Below are positions 1 through 6,270 of a DNA stretch of 10,797 nucleotides, piece by piece. The position numbers and the translations under genes are program-made. The DNA comes from an uncultured bacterium (GTDB lineage Bacteria > Gemmatimonadota > Gemmatimonadetes > Palauibacterales > KS3-K002), in contig CANPVY010000348.1 of assembly GCA_947581845.1 (NCBI GenBank), positions 1-10,797 of the forward strand. Direction: 5' to 3'. Under the pieces are notes generated by a model. It did no database searches and had not been told where the DNA came from. It saw nothing but the letters and a program-made list of their open reading frames with translations. Position 1 is the stretch's first letter. Each line of letters opens with the position of its first letter.

Positions 1-1
1 C

Positions 2-436
2 GACGGTGAGCCCTGGCCGCCTTCACTGCACGGCACCGGTACCGAGGACTACTTCAACACCTCCTGGTCGCCCAACACGCTGTTCAGCCATCCCTTCTAC
101 GGCTACGGCCGCGTCAACGACGACATCGGCTGGCTGGGCCGCACACACGTCTACCGCTTCCACATCAGCGACCCGGTCTATTTCAACGAGTCCCTCAGGT
201 TCACTATCGAGCACGGCCACAACAACAACCTGACACTCGACATGGCCACGGTGGCCTACTGGTACCAGACGGGGACCCACAAGCCATTCCCGCCGCTGCC
301 GGATCGCGAGGCGCGTGCCCCGAAGCCCTTCATCGGCGTCGTGGACATCCACCGCTGGCGGCACGAATGGCGTAAGAAGATGGGCAGCGATCCAGCGCTG
401 TGGGGAAGTGAGAGAAAGCCGGATGAATCGGGATAG
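2..436 (+). CDS. DUF2961 / GH172-family glycoside hydrolase, C-terminal part (5' end outside window)
   Basis: The reading frame is open from the window edge to a TAG stop and gives the last 144 residues of the protein. The motif GTGTEDYF near the start of the visible part (about residues 11-18), followed by a segment rich in Trp, Tyr and His (HPFYGYGR, then WLGRTHVYRFHISDPVYF), is characteristic of the DUF2961 family. Members are now classed as GH172, with characterised enzymes acting on alpha-D-fructofuranosyl and arabinofuranosyl linkages. The conserved HGHNNN and YWYQTGTHKPFPPLP stretches are the usual C-terminal end of the family's beta-sandwich core. The tail after it (RWRHEWRKKMGSDP) is basic. 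The sugar substrate and any signal peptide cannot be judged because the N-terminus is missing. It lies 161 bp upstream of an ADOP permease on the same strand; a functional link is not evident. Family call firm, substrate unknown. Confidence 0.88.
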   Translation, partial: DGEPWPPSLHGTGTEDYFNTSWSPNTLFSHPFYGYGRVNDDIGWLGRTHVYRFHISDPVYFNESLRFTIEHGHNNNLTLDMATVAYWYQTGTHKPFPPLPDREARAPKPFIGVVDIHRWRHEWRKKMGSDPALWGSERKPDESG

Positions 437-597
437 GCACGTCAAGCAGAGACTTGCCACCACTTTCATACGGGCAGCGTCCCCTGCCGCTGAGAGCGCA
501 GTGAACGGAATGACGCATCCACCTCCGGCGCTGAAACATACGGTCCCAGTGCCCCGTAGTGCTCTCCGGCCGCACTCCCAGCAACTGCAGGTCGCAC
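437..597. other. Intergenic region between GH172 gene and ADOP-1
   Basis: This 161-bp stretch holds no convincing gene. A TTGCCA hexamer at 454-459 resembles a -35 element, but no acceptable -10 follows at 16-18 bp. The ADOP-1 frame stays open upstream to a GTG at 559, which I do not favour as start (see ADOP-1). No strong terminator for the GH172 gene is visible; only a 5-bp GGCAG/CTGCC dyad at 473-488, without a T-run. Confidence 0.5.
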
Positions 598-3042
598 ATG
601 GACCGCCTCGTTGAAGACCTTCGTCACGCCGCTCGGGCGTTGATCCGTCGCCCTCTCTTCACCTTCGTCGCCGTCCTCTCCCTCGCCGTGGGCGTGGGCG
701 CGACGACTGCCGTCTTCAGCATCGCGAACACGCTGTTGATCCAGCCGCTGCCGGGGATCAGGCATGCGGACCGGCTGGTGGAAGTAGGCCGGGGGTACCG
801 CGGCAGCGGATACGACAGCTTCTCCTTCCCCGACCTCCAGGCGTTGAAGGAGCAGGTTCCGGCGTTCGAGCATCTGGCGGTGTTCGACTTCAGCCCCGCC
901 AGCTTCGGGGCGGGTGGCGAGGGCTTCCAGATCCTGGCAGCCGACGTGTCGGCGGCGTACTTCACGGCGCTGGGTGTGACGGCGGTCATCGGGCGGCTGT
1001 TCTCGGTCGAGGAGGACGCGCCGTGGGGAGCGCATCCGGTGGCGGTAGTGGACCACCGCTTCTGGCAGGAGCGACTCGGCGGCGACCCCGGCGTCGTCGG
1101 CTCGACCATCACGGTGAACCGGACGTCGCTCACGGTCGTGGGGGTGCTGCCGCCGGAGTTCCGCGGCCACGTCGTTGCGCTTCGGCCCCAGGTCTACCTG
1201 CCGTTGAGCATGGTCTCGGTGCTGAGGCCGCAGCTGGGGACCGTCGAGCACCCGAACAACCACTGGTTTTTCCCCATCGGCCGCCTGGCCGAGGGCGCGA
1301 CCATCGAGGGAGCGCAGGTGGCCGCGAGCACCGTCTTCGACCGGCTGCGGGCCGAGCGGTCGGAGCTCTACGAGAACAAGACCGTGCACGTGCGGGCGTA
1401 CGGGCCGCTTCCATCAGTAGCGCGCGATGCGGTTCGGATCTTCATGGCGCTCCTCATGACGCTGGCCGGGCTGGTCCTGCTGGTCACGTGCGCCAACGTG
1501 GCGGGGATGCTGCTGGTCCGGGCCACGGACCGGGAGCGGGAGCTCGCCGTGCGGGCGGCGCTGGGCGCCGGCCGCGTTGCACTGATCCGGCGGCTCCTGG
1601 TGGAGGCGCTGGCGCTGTTCGTCGTCGGTGGCGCGGTGGGTGCCGGCCTGGCCTACGGGCTGGTCGGGCTCATCACGGCCGTGCCGCTGCCCGTACCCAT
1701 CCCTCTCGACCTGCGGGTCGAGACGGACCTCGCGGTCCTGCTCTTCGCCCTGGTGGTCACGCTGGTGGCCGGCGTGGCCTCGGGACTCGCGCCCGCGCTC
1801 CCGGCGTCGAGGCCGGAGCTGGTGCCCATGCTAAAGGAGGGCGGCCGCGGCCGCTCGCTTCGAGGCGGTCGGATGCGGCGGCTGTTCGTCGTCGCCCAGG
1901 TCTCCCTCTCGCTGGTCCTCATGGTGGCGGCCGGGCTCTTCCTCCGTTCGCTGGAAAGTGCAGGCGGTATGCAGACCGGCTTCGACCCGAAGGGCGTGTA
2001 CCTCGTGAAGCTGGACCTATCGCTGGAGGGATACGGCCGAAGGGATGGGCAGCGGTTCGTCCGGGACGTGCTGGAGCGGGTCCGGTCCATCCCCGGCGTC
2101 ACGGCGGCGGCCGCGTCCCGGGACTTGCCCATGGACCTGGCCTCCTGGGGCAATCCCTACTGGGAGGAGGGCACGTGGGACGGCGAGGGGCGGCCGCCGT
2201 CCATCGGGTCGGACGTCAACATCGTTGCTCCCGGCTACTTCGAGACTCTGCGGATACCGGTGCTCCGCGGGCGCACGTTCACCGACGCCGACGATGCGAC
2301 GGCCGAGCCGGTAGTCGTGGTGAGCCGGACCTTGGCCGAGCGAGCGTGGCCGGACGGGATGGCCCTCGGACGGCGGATCCGCTTCTACGACGGCACAGAA
2401 ACGGCATACACCGTCGTGGGCGTGGTGGAGGACGTGAAGAACCAGCTGCTCGTCCAGCCCGACGAGCCGATGGCGTACCGCGCGTACGCACAGTGGTACG
2501 CGCCGGAGGTGACGCTGGTGGCGCGGACGACGCCGGGCGCGACCGGCGTTCCGGCGGCGCTCCGCCGGGCGATCCTCGAGCTGGATCCAGCGCTGGCCTT
2601 GACCGAAACGCAGTCGCTCGACCGCGTCACCGCCATCGGCATCATGCCGCAGCGCATCGCCGCCTGGCTCGCGGCTGCACTCGGACTCCTCGCCGTCTTC
2701 CTGTCCGGCCTGGGCATCTACGGCGTTGTGGCGTACACGTTCGCCCGCCGTACCCGGGAGGTGGGAATCCGGATGGCCGTGGGGGCGCGGCGCGCCGACA
2801 TCGGCCGGCTCGTGCTCCGCTTCGCGGCCGGCCTCATCCTACCTGGCGTCCTAGTGGGTGGCGTCGCGGGTGTGGCCCTCGCGTTCCTCGTGCGGGGATT
2901 CCTCATCGGGGTGCGGCCGCTCGACCTCCCGACCTTCGCGGGGGTCGCCGCAGTTCTCGCGGCCGTGGTCGTGGCGGCGACCATCGTGCCCGCGCGCCGC
3001 GCCGCCACGGTTCAGCCCATGGAGGCCCTCCGATCGGAGTAG
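598..3042 (+). CDS. ADOP-1: duplicated FtsX/MacB-type ABC permease without prefix domain
   Basis: An inner-membrane permease of 814 aa with the ADOP architecture (TIGR03434 family). Seen in order: short cytoplasmic N-terminus; TM1 (about 20-45) with the family motif GVGATTAVFS; a MacB-like periplasmic domain (about 50-275); TM2-TM4 (about 281-303, 331-358, 378-401) with TCANVAGMLLVR and ALGAGR (321-326); a cytoplasmic MLKEGGRGRS linker; TM5 (about 426-452); a second periplasmic domain (453-685); and TM6-TM8 with MAVGARR (from 726), ending in ALRSE. MacB/FtsX homologues move or mechanically couple to substrates across the envelope using an ATPase, but none is encoded nearby and the substrate is unknown. 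I chose ATG 598 over an in-frame GTG at 559 because paralogues without prefix typically begin MDxLxxDLRxAxRxL, exactly as here, and GCAGG (587-591) sits 6 bp upstream. Unlike ADOP-2 and ADOP-3 it has neither the N-terminal prefix domain nor an adjacent upstream padR gene. Confidence 0.93.
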   Translation: MDRLVEDLRHAARALIRRPLFTFVAVLSLAVGVGATTAVFSIANTLLIQPLPGIRHADRLVEVGRGYRGSGYDSFSFPDLQALKEQVPAFEHLAVFDFSPASFGAGGEGFQILAADVSAAYFTALGVTAVIGRLFSVEEDAPWGAHPVAVVDHRFWQERLGGDPGVVGSTITVNRTSLTVVGVLPPEFRGHVVALRPQVYLPLSMVSVLRPQLGTVEHPNNHWFFPIGRLAEGATIEGAQVAASTVFDRLRAERSELYENKTVHVRAYGPLPSVARDAVRIFMALLMTLAGLVLLVTCANVAGMLLVRATDRERELAVRAALGAGRVALIRRLLVEALALFVVGGAVGAGLAYGLVGLITAVPLPVPIPLDLRVETDLAVLLFALVVTLVAGVASGLAPALPASRPELVPMLKEGGRGRSLRGGRMRRLFVVAQVSLSLVLMVAAGLFLRSLESAGGMQTGFDPKGVYLVKLDLSLEGYGRRDGQRFVRDVLERVRSIPGVTAAAASRDLPMDLASWGNPYWEEGTWDGEGRPPSIGSDVNIVAPGYFETLRIPVLRGRTFTDADDATAEPVVVVSRTLAERAWPDGMALGRRIRFYDGTETAYTVVGVVEDVKNQLLVQPDEPMAYRAYAQWYAPEVTLVARTTPGATGVPAALRRAILELDPALALTETQSLDRVTAIGIMPQRIAAWLAAALGLLAVFLSGLGIYGVVAYTFARRTREVGIRMAVGARRADIGRLVLRFAAGLILPGVLVGGVAGVALAFLVRGFLIGVRPLDLPTFAGVAAVLAAVVVAATIVPARRAATVQPMEALRSE

Positions 3043-3062
3043 AGCCCCGCTCGTCCCAGGGC

Positions 3063-3108
3063 GCGGACGTCCGGTCGGCTTCGGCGTTCGCGTCCGCTGC
3101 CGCCGACC
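3063..3108 (+). terminator. Possible hairpins downstream of ADOP-1 (weak)
   Basis: GCGGACG (3063-3069) pairs perfectly with CGTCCGC (3091-3097), and a second dyad GGTCGGC (3073-3079) pairs with GCCGACC (3102-3108). The two are interlocked and cannot form together. They begin about 20 bp after the ADOP-1 stop codon, where a terminator would be expected, and lie before the PadR-1 promoter. There is no T-run and the DNA is very GC-rich, so chance pairing is a real alternative. Confidence 0.3.
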
Positions 3109-3119
3109 TGCCCTGCCAC

Positions 3120-3147
3120 TTGCCAGCATGGGCCTCGCCGGTATATT
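3120..3147 (+). promoter_or_regulatory. Predicted promoter of the padR-1/ADOP-2 operon
   Basis: TTGCCA (3120-3125, 5 of 6 to the -35 consensus) and TATATT (3142-3147, 5 of 6 to the -10 consensus) are separated by 16 bp. They lie in a locally AT-rich island in otherwise GC-rich DNA, 43-70 bp upstream of the PadR-1 start. Predicted transcription start about 3154. The call rests on sequence match only. Confidence 0.6.
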
Positions 3148-3163
3148 TGCCCAGACAACATAT
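3143..3163 (+). promoter_or_regulatory. Candidate PadR-1 operator (imperfect dyad over -10/start site)
   Basis: ATATTTG (3143-3149) and CAACATAT (3156-3163) form an inverted repeat with one extra C in the right arm and a 6-bp spacer. It overlaps the predicted -10 and start site, where binding would block transcription. PadR proteins bind as dimers to dyads and commonly repress their own promoter; that this is the site is inference. Confidence 0.35.
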
Positions 3164-3179
3164 GGCGTCACCAAGTATC

Positions 3180-3185
3180 AGGAGG
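3180..3185 (+). promoter_or_regulatory. Shine-Dalgarno site of padR-1
   Basis: AGGAGG lies 4 bp before ATG 3190 and fixes that start. The sequence GGAGGCCCG between ribosome site and start is also found before padR-2 on the other strand, supporting both starts. Confidence 0.85.
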
Positions 3186-3189
3186 CCCG

Positions 3190-3522
3190 ATGTTCAGCCC
3201 CGAACTGAAGAAGGGCAGCGTCGAGCTCATGATCCTCTCGCTGCTCGACGACCGGCCCACCCATGGCTACGAGCTGGGCAAGCTGATCGAGGTCCGCTCG
3301 GGCGGCGCGATCGAGTTCAATGTCTCGTCGCTCTATCCGGTGCTGTACCGGATGGAGAACGACGGCTGGATCTCCGGACGCTGGGTGGAGAAGCCCGGAG
3401 AGCGGCGGCGGTGTCACTATCGGCTGACGCGGAAGGGGCGTGAGGTGTTGGCCGAGCAGCGGCGTTTGTGGGCGGCGTACACCGCCGCGGTGAACCTGGT
3501 GATCGGGGGGAGCCATGCGTGA
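3190..3522 (+). CDS. PadR-1: PadR-family transcriptional regulator of the ADOP-2 operon
   Basis: A 110-aa winged-helix repressor of the type associated with ADOP permeases (TIGR03433-like, 'Acidobacterial PadR'). Seen: an opening MFSPELKKGSVELMILSLL, the GYELGKLIE helix, SSLYPVLYRMENDGWI for the recognition helix and following helix, and the wing WVEKPGERRRCHYRLTRKGREVL, which is the hallmark PadR pattern. A short C-terminal helix follows, where PadR proteins dimerise. The length is normal for the compact subfamily. By hand count about 76 of 110 residues match PadR-2. The stop overlaps the ADOP-2 start by 8 bp (ATGCGTGA), so the two are probably translationally coupled. Likely role: DNA-binding repressor of its own operon, responding to an unknown ligand or stress. 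Family and partner are secure; ligand unknown. Confidence 0.93.
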   Translation: MFSPELKKGSVELMILSLLDDRPTHGYELGKLIEVRSGGAIEFNVSSLYPVLYRMENDGWISGRWVEKPGERRRCHYRLTRKGREVLAEQRRLWAAYTAAVNLVIGGSHA

Positions 3523-3529
3523 CTGGAAG
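3498..3529 (+). promoter_or_regulatory. padR-1/ADOP-2 translational-coupling junction
   Basis: The end of padR-1 contains a purine-rich GGGGGGAG just before the ADOP-2 ATG at 3515, and the padR stop TGA falls inside codons 2-3 of ADOP-2. The 32-bp stretch differs at only two bases by eye from the corresponding junction at 9023-9054 on the minus strand, though it encodes two overlapping reading frames in both places. Confidence 0.7.
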
Positions 3530-6235
3530 GCGTACGTGCGGTCGCGGCTGGCGCTCCCGGCGCTACGCGGCCTGCGCGACGAGCGGATCGTGGAGGAGCT
3601 GGCCGGTCAGCTCGAGGACCTCTATCGCACGTACCTCGCGCGCGGGATCCCGGAGGCCGAGGCGGAGGAGTTGGCTGCCTCGCATGTGACGGATTGGGAC
3701 GACCTGGCGCGCCGCATCGCGGCCGCGGAGCGGAAGAACCAACCGCCCGCAGCCGCGGAGTGGGTCGAGGACCGCACGCGAAGGCTCGAGTCGCGGGGCA
3801 GGATCGGCGTCGTGGCGGCGGAGCTGGTGCGCAACATCCGGTACGCGGCGCGCAGCGCGCGGCGCGAGCCGGGGTTCTGGGCGGTGACCGTGCTGATTCT
3901 CGGTCTCGGGATCGGTGCCACGACCGCGATCTTCTCCGTGGTGGACGGCGTGCTGCTCAAGTCGCTGCCGTACGAAGAGCCCGACCGCCTGGTGTATTTC
4001 GACGGCGGGTCCTTTCCGATGCCGCGGATCGCCGATTTCGTCGAGCACACGACGAGCTATGAGCAGCTCACCGGGGTGTGGGAAGACGATGTGGACTGGA
4101 CCGGTGGCGACCGCCCGCTGCAACTGAACGCCGCGCTGGTGCTACCGGGTTATCTCGAGCTGTTCGACGTGCACCTGGAGGTCGGGCGGCTGCTGCTCGA
4201 GGAGGACTTCCGGGGGGCTCCGCACCGGGCGGTACTTTCCTGGGGTGCGTGGCAGCGGTTGTTCGGCGGCGATCCCAGCGTCGTAGGACGCCCGCTCACA
4301 CTGCACGGCAATCCGGTGCAGATCGTGGGCGTGCTCGATGAGGGGTTCATCTCGCCCGCCGGCCTTACGGGACGAGAGCGGGATGTGTTCCTTGCGCTGG
4401 ATCCCCAGTGGGAGGAGCTGCAGGTCTCGTGGTGGTTCGTGGTCGAGGTGTACGGGCGGCTTCGGGACGGAGCGACGGTGGGAGCGGCGCAGAGCGAGTT
4501 GGACGCGGCGATCGCGAGGCTGGCCGACGTGCATCCGCAGCTTCATCGCAACCAAGCCGGTAACCTGCGGACCGTGACGGTGCTCCCGCTCCAGACGTCC
4601 CTGATAGGCAGTGTGCGCGGGCCGCTGCAGCTGCTGCTGGGCGCGGTGGGGCTCCTCTTGCTCATCGCCTGCGCGAACGTGGCGAACCTGCTGCTCGCTC
4701 GCGGGACGGAGCGGCACCACGAACTAGCCGTGCGGAGCGCGATCGGCGCCGGCAGGATCCGCATCCTGACGCAGGTACTCACCGAGAGCCTGATCTTCGC
4801 GCTGGCCGGCGGACTGGTTGGGGTCGTGGTGGCGATCGGGGGCGTGCGGGCGTTCGAGATGTGGAATCCGGGGGGCATCCCGTTGATCGAGCGTGTCGCG
4901 CTGGATGGACGTGTGCTCGCGTTCGCCCTCGCCGTGTCGCTGCTGACCGGGGTCCTGTTCGGTACGGCGCCGGCGCTTCAAGGTGCCCGTCTGAACGTGA
5001 GCGCGATGTTGAAGGAGGGCGGACGCGCCGGCGAAGGCCGCGATCGGGGCCGGCTGCGCCGCACGCTCGTTATGGTGGAGATCGCGATGGCACTCATGCT
5101 CCTCACGGGGGCCGGGCTCCTCTTCCATAGCTTCCTGCGCCTTACCACGGTGCAGCCCGGCTTCGATGCCGCACACCTGGCGGGCGTGGAGTTGCGGATG
5201 GGAGACGACCGGTATGATGAGCAGGCGAGGGTGCAATTCGTGCGTCTGCTCCTGCCTCGCATCGAGCGGATTCCCGGTGTGCGGGCGGCCGCTGTTGCCA
5301 ACACCGTCCCGTTCCAATACTACGGCGGGCGCCGGCCGGGTTGGTGGCAAGAGCGGTACGTGAACGATGAGGGAGCCGAGATCGAGCAACCCACGGTGAT
5401 CCAACCTGTCACGCCCGGATTCTTCGCCACCATCGGTGCGGAGCTGCGCGGCGACGACCTCAGCTCGAGCGCGGCGGACGAGTCTCCAATCCCTGTCGTG
5501 CTGTCGCAGTCGTTCGCCGACAGGCTCTTCGAAGATCGGAACCCGATCGGCCGGGTGTTTCGGGGATTGCAGCAGCAAGGTGGACTTCAGGACTTGCGGG
5601 TGGTGGGAGTGGTCTCCGGGCTGCGCTACTGGGGCCTCGACCAGGGTGATCATGCTATGCTCTACGTCCCTTGGGAGCGCTGGGGCGCGGACATCTTCAT
5701 GACCGCGCTGGTGGTGCGCACCGCCGGCGATCCGGCGGCGGTCCTCCCGGCTCTGCGAGACGCGATCTGGGATTTGGATCCCGATATGGCGCTGCCGAAC
5801 GTCTTCACGGTCCCACAGCGGATGGCCCAGTCAGTCGCGACACCCAAGTTCTACTCGGCCCTGCTCATCGCCTTTGCGGCAGTAGCCCTGCTGCTCGCCG
5901 CCGGCGGTATCTACGGCGCCATGCTCTACACCGTGGGACGGCGCCGCCGCGAACTAGCGGTCCGGGCCGCGCTCGGCGCCGATGGGCGGCGGCTCCTGTG
6001 GCTGATCCTCTGGCAGAGCGCGCGCGTGACCGCCGTTGGATTGGCGATCGGGATCGGCGGCGCGCTAGCCGCCACACGTGCGCTACAGGGCATGTTGTTC
6101 GGGGTGTCCGCGACCGACCCCGCGACGTTGGCAGCCGTCGCCGTGCTGATGGGAACGGTCGCGCTAAGTGCCTCGCTCGTGCCGGCGTGGCGCGCCGCAC
6201 GCGCGAATCCGGTGGAGGCGATGCGGGCGGAGTGA
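3515..6235 (+). CDS. ADOP-2: prefix-domain duplicated FtsX/MacB-type ABC permease
   Basis: An inner-membrane permease of 906 aa, second gene of the padR-1 operon. It begins MRDWKAYVRSRLALP and carries a charged, helical cytoplasmic prefix (about 1-100; 'permease prefix domain' of PadR-linked ADOPs) before TM1 (120-148, GIGATTAIFS). Then a MacB-like periplasmic domain (150-368), TM2 (370-396, IACANVANLLLAR), AIGAGR (409-414), TM3 (about 425-450), TM4 (468-489), MLKEGGR (from 498), TM5 (about 513-540), a second periplasmic domain (540-775), TM6 (780-807) and TM7-TM8, with a C-terminus MRAE. Residues 1-160 align with ADOP-3 without a gap. The second-half motif reads ALGADGRR, slightly different from the usual ALGAxR. 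No ATP-binding protein is encoded nearby. Substrate unknown; suspected roles (export, envelope stress response) are inference from MacB/BceAB-like relatives. Start chosen because it overlaps padR-1 exactly as in the sister operon. Confidence 0.94.
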   Translation: MRDWKAYVRSRLALPALRGLRDERIVEELAGQLEDLYRTYLARGIPEAEAEELAASHVTDWDDLARRIAAAERKNQPPAAAEWVEDRTRRLESRGRIGVVAAELVRNIRYAARSARREPGFWAVTVLILGLGIGATTAIFSVVDGVLLKSLPYEEPDRLVYFDGGSFPMPRIADFVEHTTSYEQLTGVWEDDVDWTGGDRPLQLNAALVLPGYLELFDVHLEVGRLLLEEDFRGAPHRAVLSWGAWQRLFGGDPSVVGRPLTLHGNPVQIVGVLDEGFISPAGLTGRERDVFLALDPQWEELQVSWWFVVEVYGRLRDGATVGAAQSELDAAIARLADVHPQLHRNQAGNLRTVTVLPLQTSLIGSVRGPLQLLLGAVGLLLLIACANVANLLLARGTERHHELAVRSAIGAGRIRILTQVLTESLIFALAGGLVGVVVAIGGVRAFEMWNPGGIPLIERVALDGRVLAFALAVSLLTGVLFGTAPALQGARLNVSAMLKEGGRAGEGRDRGRLRRTLVMVEIAMALMLLTGAGLLFHSFLRLTTVQPGFDAAHLAGVELRMGDDRYDEQARVQFVRLLLPRIERIPGVRAAAVANTVPFQYYGGRRPGWWQERYVNDEGAEIEQPTVIQPVTPGFFATIGAELRGDDLSSSAADESPIPVVLSQSFADRLFEDRNPIGRVFRGLQQQGGLQDLRVVGVVSGLRYWGLDQGDHAMLYVPWERWGADIFMTALVVRTAGDPAAVLPALRDAIWDLDPDMALPNVFTVPQRMAQSVATPKFYSALLIAFAAVALLLAAGGIYGAMLYTVGRRRRELAVRAALGADGRRLLWLILWQSARVTAVGLAIGIGGALAATRALQGMLFGVSATDPATLAAVAVLMGTVALSASLVPAWRAARANPVEAMRAE

Positions 6236-6270
6236 CGGCGCTGGCACCTCGCCGCCGGTCTACTCCGCCC
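6225..6270. terminator. Inverted repeat spanning the convergent ADOP-2/ADOP-3 ends
   Basis: GGGCGGAGT (6225-6233) and ACTCCGCCC (6262-6270) are perfect reverse complements. An inner dyad CGGCG (6236-6240) / CGCCG (6250-6254) leaves a 9-nt loop. A transcript from either strand could fold here, so it could act as a shared bidirectional terminator, but no T-run follows on either side. The outer arms are the last codons of the two homologous genes (both ending Arg-Ala-Glu-stop), so the pairing is at least partly a by-product of their convergent orientation. Confidence 0.4.

Noticed and set aside
559..597. Upstream GTG start giving ADOP-1 13 more residues
   Set aside because: The added residues do not resemble the family N-terminus, whereas the protein from ATG 598 begins exactly like other prefix-less ADOPs and has a modest ribosome site.
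466..1389. Open frame of 307 codons on the minus strand opposite the start of ADOP-1
   Set aside because: Antisense shadow of a well-supported gene with a composition biased to Arg, Glu and Val and no recognisable domain.
598..3042. ADOP-1 as a MacB macrolide exporter or LolC/E lipoprotein transporter
   Set aside because: MacB carries an N-terminal ATPase and one permease domain, and LolCDE has an adjacent ATPase gene; here two permease halves are fused with no ATPase.
1023..3443. Open frame of 806 codons on the + strand overlapping ADOP-1 and padR-1
   Set aside because: It runs in another frame of two genes with clear family motifs, is dominated by Arg, Gly, Ala and Pro, and shows no domain; it is a by-product of high GC content.
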